From Nymphaea colorata (Eukaryota; Streptophyta; Magnoliopsida; Nymphaeales; Nymphaeaceae): a stretch of DNA of 64,000 nucleotides. A program made the translations under genes and the position numbers. The notes below the pieces were generated by a model. It was not told where the DNA came from and ran no database searches. It was given only the letters and a program-made list of their open reading frames with translations. Of the stretch, positions 12,321 to 25,177 are shown piece by piece (position 1 is the first letter of the stretch; each line of letters begins with the position of its first letter). The stretch covers positions 38,989,115 to 39,053,114 of the forward strand of contig NC_045138.2 of NCBI RefSeq assembly GCF_008831285.2, written 5' to 3'.

Positions 12321-14289
12321 CGCTTTCTCGCTTCTTTCTTTCTAATCTTTTCCTCTTCCCCTCTTGGGATAACTTACGCCTAGCTTTTGTCCTTCACCCG
12401 GAAGAACGATTGGACTGTACCAACTTGGTCCGGACCCACCGAACCCTGGCTGCAGCCAACACCTCACCCACTCTGGGCTCGGCTCGCTCGGTTTCAGTTG
12501 TGGCCGTGGGCACGTGATTGTGTCGCTTGAAAAAGAAAAGTCATGGTGTTTCTTCAAAGGCAAAACTTTGAAGCGGTTTACATTTGGAGTGAGTCAATTT
12601 CTTAGGAGAGCGGAGCGGCCATTAGCTGGGCACAGCCAGAATTTTTAATTGCATTGAAACTGAAAGTCCCCGTCCGTTTCACGCCTTGTTCTGCGCGTCT
12701 TTCTCGCCGGCGGCGGTCGTGAAGAGGAATCCGGCGAGGCGGCGGGAGGGAGAGAGGCGATGGTTGAGTTGAGACCAAGCGGTGGATGTGAACAAGTTTT
12801 CGTCCTCAACCCTGGTTAGACAGTTGTCAGTGCAAGTAGTGGGCTCTTGTCTCGAAATATATTAATTTTTTTTATTTTGAAAGAGAGAAATTTTCAAAAG
12901 CAGCCCTATTTTTGGTAGTATGATAAAAGAGGCCCAGATGTTTGACGTTTTCTCCTTTAACCACTTGCAAATGAGACCGTTAAATGTTAAAAAGTGACGT
13001 ATTTGGATGGCTGAATGTAGTGTGTTCGTGCTTAAGTCCGTTTCTTGTTATTTATTTGGAAGTTGATTTTTTTCGCAATATGTTCTCTGCAATAACCCTT
13101 ATCACAATTTCATATTTGTGCAATTAAAAAAATCAGTTTTTGTCTTGTGCCCACTTGTTAAAAAAAAAATAACTGTCCGCGGATTTTTGTGAAAGCTATT
13201 ACAAACAGTTTGAAAAAAATTAAGAAACAAAATTCTTTAGTTTTGCCAATTTTTTCAATATTACTTGGGATGATTAAGTTGGATTTTACTATATTGAAAA
13301 CTACTAACAAGTGACAAGAGTTACAGAAAGGTAATGGATGAAGCTTAGGAAAGCATAGTATTAGAACATTGACAGCAGTTTATTTTAATTATTACTTAAC
13401 AGTTTTTTTTGTAAAACTACAAAGAATACTATCAAATTATTTGCAAAAAAATATGCTCATAAAAGCTTTTTGGAAAAAAAAAATGTTTGGGAGCTTAGCT
13501 TTTTAGTCGTGATCCCAAATCTAAGCCTCAGTTTTCTATTTTACAGTCGATGTCATCCTTAAATAAGGACTCAAGCTTTATTATATATTTTTATTCTAAT
13601 CTTTTTTTTTATTCCAACTCGTACAACAAACGTCTAAACAAGATACTGACATCGATACGCTTTTTCCATATTAAAATAAAAAAACGCTGAGTTTAATTTT
13701 AAAACGCTAAATTTGCACATCTTTAAATATGTCATTATTATTTAACTGAAGAACCTGTTTTTGTAGTTGTCACTAAAAGGAGGTTCGCATCAAGAACATA
13801 AAATAACGTGAAGGCCTTTATTTATATGTGCAAGAAACATAAAAACTCAATTAAAAATTCGTTACCTGACAAAAAGATCAAGACTTGAAGTTATTTAAAG
13901 ATAAAGAACTCAAAACATCGCCTTTTCAAAAATAGTTGCATATAAAAACCCAAGGGAAAGCAGAAGCTTGTACTGAGAAATTTAGGAAACATATTACGTT
14001 TCTCCGTCTAACTTAGGTGTATCTTACAGTGGCTTTTTTGAATAAAGCACATGCTACAGGAAAAGATATGCTCGGTCAAATAAATTGTTCGAAAGCATGA
14101 GCCTCTTTCTGTCATTCCAGAAAAACCAGGAGCCGTCGTGTTATTCCTTCAATATGATTGGCAGCCTTTTTTTGCCAACGGCTATGTGTTTCCGCTGTCA
14201 GATGGAAAATATAATATTCGTAAAAAGGAGAGAAAGTGGAGGATGTGCTTTCAACTTCTTACAAAGGGCCTTTTTCTTATTCAAAATAC

Positions 14290-14415
14290 AGTAATTTTAT
14301 AATCGGTTAAAGATCCTAGAAAACGCATTGACAATGAAAATAAAAAAAAAATCAAGTAATTTTATAATTGGTTAATGATCTAGAAATGGTAATTAAAAAT
14401 GAAAAGAAAAATTAA
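14290..14415. repeat. Tandem duplication, period about 65
   Basis: AGTAATTTTATAAT(C/T)GGTTAA is repeated with its A-rich tail. Confidence 0.7.
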
Positions 14416-15708
14416 AAAGGTAGCCCGGAAATTCTATCGCATTTTCAATGTGATGCCGTTAACATGGAAATGTTTGTTCTCAAGAGCCAAGAGGGATATT
14501 TTAGTAAATTTATAGGGTAAAATTTTCACAGTTTTCACTCTTATCTAATGGAGGCATTTTAGGTATTTTTCAATGGGTGTTTGGATGACAGCTTCTTTTA
14601 ATTCAATTTTGTAAAAACTAGGGTTATATAAAAACAAAGTTTTTAATGAGCTTTAGAAACTTTTTTTTTTGTTTTTAGTGGCACATCTAAAATCTGATTT
14701 TTGCATAACTTAGGGGCAGTTTGATGGATTTAAAACCTGAATTTGAAAAAATATTTTTGAAAATAAGTTTCCTGAAATAAAGGAATGGGGAAAATGTTTC
14801 TGATCCTCGTTTTGAGAAATACCTTTTCAAAAAATTATTTCTTAGTTTTATAATAAAGAAACATATTTTCAATTTTACATAACATCTTTTACTGGATTCC
14901 AAACTCTTGTCTGCCAGGTATCGCTTATTAACAACAATATTAAGAAGCCATTAGTGCGAAAAACATGCCATCCTAACTTCAATATTCAAATTTGACAACA
15001 TCCTAGACCTTCAGACTCTACGCTGCCATACATGAACTATAGATCACACGGTTCATCTTGACTCCAAAAAAGAAAAGAACAACAATAACACAGAATTTTG
15101 CTTCAGATTTTATGCATTACAACAACATCACCTGTCTGAAATTGGGCCACTGCTCATCTCACAACATTTTTCCCTTTCTAATCTCAGAGAAATCAAAAGC
15201 TCACTACAACAGAAACTCAGATGCTTTATACCAAGTACATGTGAAGCAAAGCTTAATGATGGTAAAATACTTGTAAACTAAAGATGATTACCATAACATG
15301 GTTGGCATAGTTATTGAACAATTGTGCCCTGAAAGTGAGGGAAAACTTGAAGCAGGCAGACTTACTGACAATGTGATCCCTTGTGCAGCGGTCACATTTT
15401 TCTTTCTGGTGGTTCCATTGCTGTGGCAGTTGTTAGTGAACATTGTCGGAGTTCAGTAAACCTGAGCCTCCGGTGAATAGATGCAGAGTGTGAAAAGGAG
15501 TTCTAAAAGATTTTTTGCAGTTAGAATCCAGTGTATTTATTAGAGCCTCTTATAGTTTCAGTTGGTTATGCTGATAATCCCAAGCGAATATATAGAGCAA
15601 CTGGCCATTGTACGTATTAACATGTGTAAAGATTGATGAATTCGTAGTAATGTGAATCATAGAGCATCAATATTAGTTCAGTTCTTTTTTGTCGATCAAG
15701 CTTTTTGT

Positions 15709-15822
15709 GTGTCTATTAAGCACTAGTTCCATCTGCAGATGTGCATAAATGATTTCTGTTTAGTCCAAGTGTCTATTAAGCACTAGTTCCATCTGCAGAT
15801 GTGCATAAAAATGATTTCTGTT
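15709..15822. repeat. Tandem duplication, period 60
   Basis: GTGTCTATTAAGCACTAG with the next 35 bases, through ATCTGCAGATGTGCATAAA, occurs twice with almost no divergence, implying a recent event. Confidence 0.85.
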
Positions 15823-16245
15823 TCTGTTTGTAGCCTCTGTGTATAAATGGATTGGATATATATCAGAAGTGGCTCCTTCTCATGCACTCAACCTTGTAAT
15901 AATCCATCAACTTGAAACAGCTGAGGCTTCAAAAACTTGGAGTTGATATGCTACATTCCATGAAGAATAGAAGAACCCAACACCTTTAATGGCCATCAAC
16001 ACCATTATTATAAATTAATGATAATATACAAGGTTTACAGTAAAAGGGTGGACTCAGGACTGACGCCAAAGCTACATGAGTACATGAACAGTTGTTTGTT
16101 AGAGAATTAGCTTCCCCAATTGACACCATTATAACCAGCAAGCCTGTCTCCCTAAGCCAAGGCATAATTCTATGCCGAGCCTTCACTCTTTTTTCCAGAT
16201 CAAAGAGCAGGTAGCCAGGGAATCACCAGCAAGTTTGCTGTTCGT

Positions 16246-16557
16246 TCAGAACCAACTATGGAGGCCTACAGCTTTCATAATCTCCAGCAAATTCCCCTTT
16301 GCGTTCCTGCCCAAAACGTGGCGATATCCGAGAACGATCAGTGGGTCAACATCTTCGTTCTTGATTCCCAACCTAGAAAAGAAACTGACCTTGTCTTTCA
16401 CATTCTCCTTAGAAGATTCAAGCAAAATAATCAAGCCATCGCCCAACGCTTCCCCAATCGTCCCCTTCTCGCACCCAAGATCGTAAAAGATCCCAACCTT
16501 CCTGCAATTAACGTAGCACGAATCCAAACAAGGGGATTTCGTGAGATGACTCTTGAG
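16246..16557 (-). pseudogene. mTERF-like fragment
   Basis: About 100 codons resemble the helical repeats of plant mTERF proteins (organelle nucleic-acid-binding factors): an LGCEKGTIGEAL unit, then KENVKDKVSFFSRLGI, then DVDPLIVLGYRHVLGRNAKG. These fit the family pattern of a G(C/V)-x-I turn, an ENxxxKVxFF linker and an LGIxxEDV helix. No ATG opens the frame, a stop follows GLHSWF, and plant mTERFs are usually 300-500 residues, so this is a remnant or one piece of a broken gene. A neighbouring frame stays open to about 16820 but reads as low-complexity Ser/Phe-rich sequence. The family call is by resemblance only. Confidence 0.4.
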
Positions 16558-17114
16558 CAAGACCCACTCGTCCGTTGATTACTCCTGGCGGCACAAAACG
16601 AAGGGAAAAGCCAGACAGATGCCAACCAACTGCGTCCTGCTGAACCCCAACTCGATAATGGCGTGCAGAATGAGAAAGAGGCTGTCTACTGCTAGGACGA
16701 GAGAGAGAGTCGTTGAAGAAACTTCTATCAGGAAATGAAAACCCCCACCTGACGAGGCAGCGGCGGAGGACGAAAATGAGAAGAGGAAGCAGCAGAGTAA
16801 GGCAGCGGCGGAAGACGAACATGAGAAGAGGAAGACGAGGGGTGCCCGACGCGAAGAGCCCTTACGGGCAAAAAAATAATTCGGAAACATTTTTTCGAGT
16901 GGAAACATTTTCTCGATTCCCGCCTCAACTCAATGGCCTTAAAAAAAAATTTCACGTTTGAAAAACTGAAAAAATTTTAAAATTTTTTTTGTGGGATAAA
17001 ATAAATTTCAGGTTTCGAGTTTTATTCAAACTCAACTTTGATGATCCCGAAACATTTTAAAAACCTTGTTTTAAAGTGTCACCCAAACCTAGTTTTTGAT
17101 TAACACATTTTCAA

Positions 17115-18166
17115 GAAAATATTACTGTGGTTGGGCCCATAACAATTTAAAAAGATGGGCGTTTTCCCCTCCTGACTCAACACCCCCTATGCCTATCACG
17201 TGAAGGTCAATTAACTTGTCTCGTTTATTTTAATTGATGCTACTTGGAATACTGTAATGCTTAACCATTAAGTTTACTTGAAATATTCAATTACTGTAGT
17301 AGGGCAAGCTTGACTATTGGTTTACTTTAATTGATGCCATTTGGAATATTCAATTACTCTAGTAGAGCAGGCTTCCACTGCCGTGACCTAATAAAGGGAC
17401 CAACAGTTCTTAAGAAGAAGAAGAAGAAGTGATAGCAGTTTTGTGTCTATATATATGACTAATATTCAGTATGTTGATGGTGCAGAATGTTAACTAGGAG
17501 CTGTCTTCTGTCATTCTTTCCTAGCAATAGAGGGTCTCCCTCAGCGCAATTCATTGGAAAGGAAAGATCTAAATGGAGGGCACACGAAAAGGAAATGATC
17601 CTTCAAGAATTAGTGTCTACTCGGTTTAACTTCATTTCTATTTCTGTAAGTTCTCATGGCAAATTTCTCTTATGACGAGTTCGTAAGAATGTGCTGTTTA
17701 CAATGTCATTGAGTCGAGTCTTCCTCTCTATCTGTCTCTCTGATCTCTAGCACGAAAGAAGACAAGCCACAGATGGAAGATCAAACAAAAACTAATGGAC
17801 CTCACACAAGCCACAGGCATTGACAAAGCATCTGCCGACGATCTTCTAATACCATCTCAATTCTCATGAGTCTTAAAACAGCAAACTGAGTAAGCAACCG
17901 GAACAGTAAATCTTTCGATTGGCAGCTTTGCATCCGACTTCACTCATTCAGTTTACAACGTCTGATACTTTAAGAAACTATCCATAGATCTCTCCTTAAC
18001 CTCGCTAGCTTTGTCACACCCAATAAAACCAAAAACAAAAGAGAAGTTAGTGTACCTTTGAGCCATTGAAGAAGGTCGGCGGCTGCTGATTCCGATCGAT
18101 CAGAGCCTTCCTTTCTGCTTCCTTGCTGTTTGTGAGTGAGCTGAGGTCTTCGGCCCATTTTTATAA
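17115..18166 (-). pseudogene. Orphan SDR promoter, first exon and partial intron (no catalytic exon)
   Basis: This block is homologous, with roughly 6-8% divergence and small indels, to the intron/first-exon/promoter part of the SDR gene at 20879-22719; the intron end near 17118 aligns with 21836. In gene sense it keeps TATAAA at 18165-18160, the leader, ATG at 18066, codons for Met-Ala-Gln plus AG, and a consensus donor at 18055-18054 (AG/GTACAC). Where the catalytic exon should lie, just below 17118, there is unrelated sequence. It is therefore a truncated tandem copy with an intact-looking promoter. Whether it is transcribed is unknown. Confidence 0.75.
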
Positions 18167-18282
18167 AATTTTTGTATTGTCCTATCTTTGCTCTATAATA
18201 TTAATATAACCAGAGTAGTAGGTGTAGTTGTTGCAATAGTAACTGAAAATTATGTAATGCGAGCCAGCTAAACTCCATCGTG

Positions 18283-18540
18283 AAGGAACCTGATCCTTCA
18301 CTGAAGATCGCAACGATGCCCTTAGATGGAGAAAACTGTAATGTGTGGGATAAGCCGGCTAGCTTGCACCTGTGCAGAAAATCAAGGTTAGGGTATGTGA
18401 ACGGCAAGATCATGCCCCCACCAAGAGAAGACCCTAACTACGACGGGAGGGAAGCCAATGACCCAATAATCATGTCATGACTTCTCAAGTCAATGGAACC
18501 AGAAATCAACAAAACCTGCACAACTGAAGTATACTACTCA
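18283..18540 (+). mobile_element. Ty1/copia gag-like fragment
   Basis: The frame reads ATMPLDGENCNVWDK, then RLGYVNGKI, then DPIIMS-stop-LLKSMEPEI. This matches the copia gag pattern (LxGxNYxxW..., LGYVNGxI, (V/I)xSWLLNSM), with TGA in place of the conserved Trp codon. It is a short dead fragment with no LTRs seen. Confidence 0.65.
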
Positions 18541-20878
18541 AGAGATGTAAAATTTTTAAAAGATACACCATACATCAAAGAGAAATAGATCAACATCTTT
18601 GTGTAAAAGATGCACACTACCATTCTTTTACCAATACAAGAAGAAGAAAGTAGAACACAACCCACAAGAGATAACACAGAGGCTACAAGAACAGAAGAAC
18701 CTGGAGCAGAGCTACAGTCAGTTGAGCAATGTATGGGCGAAAACACAGTTCAGCTATGCACTCAAACTTGTGGCTTGTCGACTTTATGTCCTTGCTCCTA
18801 CCAAGTCGTAAATGTTTTCATTAAAAGATCTTAACAACTCAAATGAATCGTTTCTAAGTCATCATGCTTTTGTCATTTAATTCAATGAAACTGTCCCTTA
18901 ATTAGTGATTTTATTCAACTTCTCATTGTAGACCCACTGGTCTTAGCTGATTATACAATAGATCATGCTAACCACCTAGACTGTATGAAATGTTTTATTT
19001 TTCATAGGAGGAGTTATGGATGAGTTCGAGTTGCATTCATTATCGTATGCACCAAAAAAAGAAGGGGGCAGTCGACGTATTTTGAAGATTTTTCAAAAAG
19101 AAATATTTTGTTTACTATTAATTTTTTCATTACCTTTTTTTTTTGTCATTATAGGGAGCTCTCTTTTTAATTATTTTGGTTATTACAAACTTTTGTGCAT
19201 ATGGGGTGTGCATATAACCAGCTTCACTTATACAGGTATGTTGAGTGGGAAGATATATAGTCATTTCACCAAGCGTCGACATAGCCCTAAACTTTGGGAG
19301 GAAAGGTGTGTTTTCGCTCTCACTTGGGCTTGAATTTCTCCTCTCATTCACCTAAAAAAAATGTAAAATTAAGGGAACATCTGATAGGACTAAAAACTAG
19401 ATTCCAAAGGAACCCTAACAGCCTTTATATGGATTAAAATCAGATGTTGTATGTGGATCTAATTTTTTCCTAAAGGAAAAAAAAAATGAACAAGACTAGA
19501 AGTAAGAAAAATTGATTCCCTCTAGATTCCATCCTGCGTCAGCAGGCTTTCACGCTTTTATTTTTGGAAGTATGATTTTTTAAAAAGAACTACAAAAGGC
19601 ATTTAATTTTGTTTGAACCAATAACACATGACCGGTCAGCTTTTAAAAGTGAAAAAAAAAAGTGTTCCAAAGAAATTTAGAAATAGCTGCCTATTGACAG
19701 AAAACATCAACATTTGATATATAAAATAACAAAAAAGTGCCCCTTATAAAACAAAAATATCTTTGCCCGGCCAAGAAGAAAGTGGTCCATCAAAATTGAA
19801 CACTTATTTATCAGCTTGATTTGAACGACACCTTTAGGTTTTGATTTTTGCCTCTAAAATCAGGTTTTTAAAGTATTTTAGTGTATCAAAACGGGGATTA
19901 AAAAAAAAACCAGATTTAGCAAAACAGTAGCATCTGCATTGAAGATTTTGTTATTTTTTCATTACACTGAATTGTCATGGGGACTTCCAATAAAATTGTA
20001 CTTTTTCAAATCCAACCCATTTTGCATCCATATACAAATGGAGTAAACCATGATTCAAATTCAATAGGCTGCCACTTTCTTCCCCAAATTTAAAGCTTTT
20101 TAAGTGCACAAGTGGTGTAGAAAATACAAGCCAGTGGATTCAACTCTGTCTCTAAGACACAATAAAAGAAAGCAAACCAAGCATATGAATGCATTTAAAA
20201 TATTTTGGCAAATAGAAGGGCCTGTGCTTTCATGTACAGGGCTTTGTGATAATTGAAGTATGATTTATAAGTGAGCCAGAGAATTACAACCCAAAACCTC
20301 CTCAGCACCGGACAAATTAATTAGTGCAATTGATCTTACCTGACATTGGAAGATCGTGACAATAAAGCCCTGCCTCAATTCTCATCTTGGTCATGTCAGT
20401 TCTTTTTCGGGCTTGCTTATAACAATGTTTAGGAATGTAACTAGATAAAATGTGTTTTTGATTTACCAATTTTGATTCCAAATTCATTTAGCTGAATTTG
20501 GTAACGAACTATGGATCCAATTGCTAAACGGATTCAGATTCTGTAGTTAACTTCATAACAGATCCGTTCAAGTCCTATATCTTTTTAGGATTCCAATCTG
20601 ATTACTTATAAATGTCAAATGTTATGCCAGTCGATTCTAACAGCAATTTTGAAAATGGGGTCAAGATCTGATCCCAATTACATATGAATGCATTTACAGT
20701 GCTATCTAGACCTGTTATCCGACATATGTTCTTCCATTTCACTGGATCTTCAAGGTTCAAAGGTTTTCATTGATGAATTACAAACACAGCAGAAGGAACT
20801 AGGGAGTCCTGATGAACTGAGAAGCAACAATTTTATATGTGAGCAACATGTGGAAACAAGAATTTTGCTCCTCCCCTC
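18541..20878. other. Intergenic sequence, possible retroelement debris
   Basis: A 105-codon frame at 19016-19333 (plus) starts with ATG and has one hydrophobic stretch (residues about 30-65), but I recognise no family and it sits in AT-rich DNA. The 18610-18835 piece may belong to the same dead copia element. The last 200 bp (20680-20878) are homologous to sequence just downstream of the second SDR gene, so they are duplicated 3' flank. Confidence 0.4.
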
Positions 20879-22719
20879 TCAATATAAACCTTTGAAGACG
20901 TTTATTTCTCGATCTGTGACTGTAAATCCCCCGTCCACGACAAGGTTGAGTCCGCTGGTGAACTTCGACTCGTCGCTAGCTAAATGGAGAGCGGCCTCTG
21001 CAATGTCCTCTGCTTTCAAGGTCACCCCCTTCAAAGGGGAGTTCTGATGCCCAACCTCCTCGAGATCGGCGTCGCTCAAGCCCAGTAAGCCGGAGGACAG
21101 CGGAGTCGGCACCAAGGAAGGTGAGATGCAGTTGGCTCTTATGCCGAACTGCCCAAGCTCTGCCGCCAAGTTCCTGGTCAGCCCCACCACCGCGTGCTTC
21201 GAAGCTGTGTAGGCATAATTGGCGGCGCCACCCATGACCGAGGCTACGCTCGCTGTGAAGATTATGCTGCCTTTCCTCTGGGGAATCATCACCCTCGCCG
21301 CGTGCTTGGCTGCCAAGAAGCATCCCGTAAGGTTGACGTTGATGACCTTCTGGAAGTCGGATATCGGGAAGTCGGCTATCCGCGTCGATTTCTCGAGAAT
21401 GCCGGCGTTGCCGAACATCACATCGATCTTGCCGTACTTGGCCACGGCTCTGTCGACGGCGGAACGGACATCGTCCTCGTTGGTCACGTCGCAGTGGACG
21501 TAGGAGGCGTCGTCGCCGGAGGAGGAAATTTCCCGGGCAACCTTTTCGGCCAATTCGTCCTGGATGTCCAGGATCATGACCTTGGCACCATGGCGATGGA
21601 ACAATTTGGCAGTGCTCTCGCCTATCCCACTTGCGGCGCCCGTTATCAGAGCTACTTTCCCTCTCAACCTGCTTAACATATGTCAAATGCAAGCCATATA
21701 AATTGTTTCTAATACAGATAAAATTGATCATACAAGTTCTTCAGTTGAGTCAATTATTGGTGATGCAATGTATCTCTCTCTTCGATAAATCATGTCAGGA
21801 AACTTGTTTTTTTCACTAACACTTTGCAGAAAATTATTACTGTGGTTGGACCCATAACAATTTAAAAAGAATGGCGTCTATGCCTATCACGTGAAGATCA
21901 ATTAACTTGTCTCGTCTATTTTAATTGACGCGACTTGGAATACTGTAATGCTCAACTATTAGTTTACTTGGAAGATTCAGTTACTTTAAGTGATGCCATT
22001 TGGAAACTCTAATACCGCAGGCTTCCACTGCCCGTGACCTAATAAAGCGACCAACAATTCTCAAGAAGAAGAAGAAGGAGAAGAAGAAGTGATAGCTGTT
22101 TCGTGTTTACATATATGACTAATATTCAATATGTTGATGGTGCAGAATGTTAACTAGGAGCTGTCTTCTGTCATTCTTTCCTAACAATAGAGGGTCTCCC
22201 TCAGCGCTATCCATTGGAAAGGAAAGATCTAAATGGAGGGCACACGAAAAGGAAATGATCCCTCAAGAATTAGTGTCTACCTCGGTTTAACTTCATTTCT
22301 ACTTCTGTATGTTTTCTTGGCAAATTTCTCTTATGACGAGTTCGTAAGATTTAGAATATCATTGCGTCGAGTCTTCCTCTCTATCTGTCTCTCTGATGTC
22401 TGGCACACAAGAAGACAAGCCACAGATGGAAGATCAAACAAAAACTAATGGACCTCACACAAGCCACAGACATTGACAAAGCATCTGCCGACGATCTTCT
22501 AATACCATCTCAATTATCAAGAGGCTTAAAACAGCAAACTAAGTAAGCAACTGGAAGAATAGATCTTTCGATTGGCAGCCTCTGCATCCGACATCACTCA
22601 TTTAGTTTACAGTATCTGACACTTCAAGAAACCAACCATAGATCTCTCCTTAGCCTCTCTAGCTTTGTCACACCCAATAAAACCAAAATAAAAGAGAAGT
22701 TTGTGTACCTTTGAGCCAT
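20879..22719 (-). CDS. NAD-dependent short-chain dehydrogenase/reductase 1 (SDR110C-like)
   Basis: Two exons: 22719-22709 (ATG GCT CAA AG, donor GT at 22708) and 21668-20879 (acceptor CAG at 21671-21669). They join to encode Met-Ala-Gln-Arg-LRGKVALITG..., 266 residues. Classical SDR hallmarks are all present: TGAASGIG at 13-20, Asp38 ending strand 2 (favours NAD over NADP), NAG at 91-93, Asn116, Ser144, Tyr157 and Lys161 (YTASK). It most resembles plant secoisolariciresinol dehydrogenase/zerumbone synthase/ABA2-like enzymes, which oxidise alcohols of specialised metabolites. The actual substrate cannot be told. An in-frame ATG (21679, MLSR) lies in the last bases of the intron and would give a protein of the same length from an unspliced or internally started transcript; I prefer the spliced start because all copies conserve first exon, donor and TATA box. 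Confidence 0.88.
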
Positions 22720-22814
22720 GGAAGAAGGTCGGCTGCTGCTGTTTGCAATCGATGAGAGCCTTCCTTTCTTGCTTCCTTGCTGTTTGTGAGTGAGCTGAGG
22801 TCCCCTTGGCACGC

Positions 22815-22826
22815 CTATAGATATAG
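22815..22826 (-). promoter_or_regulatory. TATA box of SDR 1
   Basis: TATATCTATAGG in gene sense, about 95 bp upstream of the first-exon ATG; the same spacing is seen at the other SDR first exons. Confidence 0.6.
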
Positions 22827-23942
22827 GAGGGAGTTTCTACAAAAGCCCCAGTTTTATAAAAATTTCGTATTTGGCCTATAATTTAAAAAAATGACTGCTT
22901 CCTGATTCCCTATAAAAGTCTTCACTTTTTTAAAAGCTATCAGATTCAATTATTCAAATGCCCAAAGCCATCATATTTTAACTTGAGAAACAGAAAAGTT
23001 TGCTGAAAAATGCAATGTAAGCAATGTTTTTGCTTGTTGTTTTTCAAGTTAATTTAAGTCCACTTCAGCCTTTATTTGGTAAATGTTTATAAAGAAATGC
23101 GCTCATCAAGAAAACTGTAAACAGTGGTTTCTTTTCTTGAAATGTAGGCACAGAGGAATGAAATTCTCTCTTCTTTTTTTTTTTTAGTTCACAAGTTTTG
23201 AACCCATGGGCCACCGCTTTCTCCCATACGGGCTTCTTTTTTAATCGGAAAATCTGCAAAAACCAGACTCCAAATCAAATTAATGTCACTAAGAAAAGGC
23301 AGTGAACTGTAGAACACAGGCAAATAAACTTGTAAAAGATGGAAAATTCTTTGCATCACATGAAGCAAACCTTTTCTTAGAAAAGTCATCAAAGACAAAG
23401 GTAGAATTAAAAAATTTTCTTCAAAATCATTATATAATACAAGTGAAATTTTTAAAATTTGCTTGGTATTGAGGGGAACGGGTCGCCCCCTAAATTCCGA
23501 AGCCATGCCATGCCTTAAATGAGAATCAAAGAGTGTGTGACCTTTGATGGACCATGGAAAAGAGTTTCGACTATCACCACATAAATCAAACTGAGTTTTG
23601 TGCACACAACAAATATGCACCAAGGAAAAGAAAGAAAGAAGCTGTGATATTTTAGAACTTTTTTTTAATGAAATATACATTTTAGTTTTTAATATTATGA
23701 TAATTTTCATTTTATCCCTTCAAAAGGTTGTCTTTTTCCACTTTAATAGATGTATTTTAGTCATTGTACACTTACATAATACATAGACAATGCATAAAGA
23801 ACAATTTCATGTTTTCCATTTATGGGATTATCTTTCAATTCCTAATGCAAACAAAAACTAAAGCCTCAGTTTTCAACGGTTGCGAAAAAGAAACTATTCG
23901 CTTTTAGTACAGGCTGTTTGAAAGAACCGGTTCACTTAAATT

Positions 23943-24202
23943 TAAGGGTGGGCGACTGGGCGTCGAGCCCGCCCGTGTCGGCCCGTCGGGCCTAGGCTCA
24001 ATCCTTTTGATAATAAAAAAAATATTTTTAAGTTATAAAATAAATTTTTATAATATAAATAAATACATATTATTAAATTTAAAAATAATAAAAAAATATT
24101 TTTTTAAATTATTATAAACCAACTCGAGTCAACCCGAACAGCAACATGGGGCCCGGGCCAGTACCGGGTACTTGATGGATACTCGGCCGTGGCCCAGGCC
24201 TA
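23943..24202. mobile_element. hAT-like MITE with 8-bp target duplication
   Basis: The 260-bp element has imperfect inverted ends (TAAGGGTGGGCGAC against TAGGCCTGGGCCAC, 10 of 14 matching), GC-rich GGGCC-type arms and an AT-rich core. It is flanked by CTTAAATT on both sides (23935-23942 and 24203-24210). Copy 2 of the duplication has a single CTTAAATT at 32279-32286 with matching flanks, an empty site. No transposase; non-autonomous. Confidence 0.75.
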
Positions 24203-24210
24203 CTTAAATT

Positions 24211-25177
24211 CTACTACAATAAATCAACTTTTTTGGAAAAAATATCACATAAATCATGGTGTGCGCAACTCCGACGAGTAAGATCCGACTTGTCTGACCC
24301 AACGAGGTAGGCGATTCAGGGTTCATTTTCTCTAATCATGGTGTTGGATTGCCCAACTCCGGACTCGTGGCCTGGTTTTTGAATGATTCGAGTCAGCTCG
24401 GGCGATTCCCGAGCCAGCCCGGTGATTTTTTTTTTTTTTGGAACTTTTTCTATAAATGGAACTGTATAGACGTTGTATATCTAAATTTAGTGTGACAAGA
24501 TTTATTCCCCTGGGATTTTTTTTTTTCCAATTATAAGTGTAGTTTTCTTAGTCACCAAATTTTAATATTTTTTTATCATTCTCCAGAGTTTGAAATGTTA
24601 TAAAATCTTGTGTTGATGTTAGGTATCCCAGCATCATACTTATATGGACAATTAATAAGTTAAATCAACCTAAACCATTGACATTTGAGGAGCATTTGTA
24701 GATAATTTTCTACCATTCCAAATTTTTATTTCCAAAAAGAATCTATTAAAACATGTGAAGTGATAAGACTGTAAAATATGGGCACACTAGGAGTGTGTTT
24801 GCTTAGAAGTCAAATCGAAGGCTTTTACATAGGATCAATAGTGTAAACATACATCAAATTTTACCATTCTGTAAAAAAAAAAAAGAAATTGAGATCCTCA
24901 ATTTATGGTCACAATTTTAGAGTCAAGGTCATCTTAAATGCACAGATCTGAGGTACCCAATGATCTAAAAAACTTTAAACAATAGGATACAAGTTTGAAA
25001 CCAATTGCACATCAATGCTATACAACTAACAACCAACATGTGTTTTCTCATTTAACTAATTCTTACTCGTTTTTCATTGATCAATCTACAACACAACAAA
25101 AGGAAACGTCCCAAATTATCTTAGAAGCAACACTTGCATATGAATAATGTGTGAAAATTAACAAGAATTTCTGTCCT
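24211..25177. other. Flank of SDR 2, no gene
   Basis: Downstream region of SDR 2. It contains degenerate copies of a dispersed sequence also seen at 28720-29285 (a run around TTATAAAATCTTGT). The counterpart in copy 2 is about 5% diverged and lacks about 250 bp. Confidence 0.5.

Larger units (their letters stand above)
12321..16245. other. Intergenic sequence, no supported gene
   Basis: A GC-rich patch at about 12640-12780 may be distal promoter of the callose synthase gene or a decayed exon; I recognise no protein in it. From 12850 on the DNA is AT-rich with many A and T runs. Around 14560-14720 a stretch beginning GTGTTTGGATGACA resembles MITE-like sequence near 54300. The 15300-15640 segment is less AT-rich and may be transcribed, but gives no credible reading frame. 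Confidence 0.4.

Noticed and set aside
21194-21676. Plus-strand frames of about 160 codons over each SDR catalytic exon (also 25580-26056 and 33408-33884)
   Set aside because: Antisense shadows; the minus strand carries all SDR motifs.
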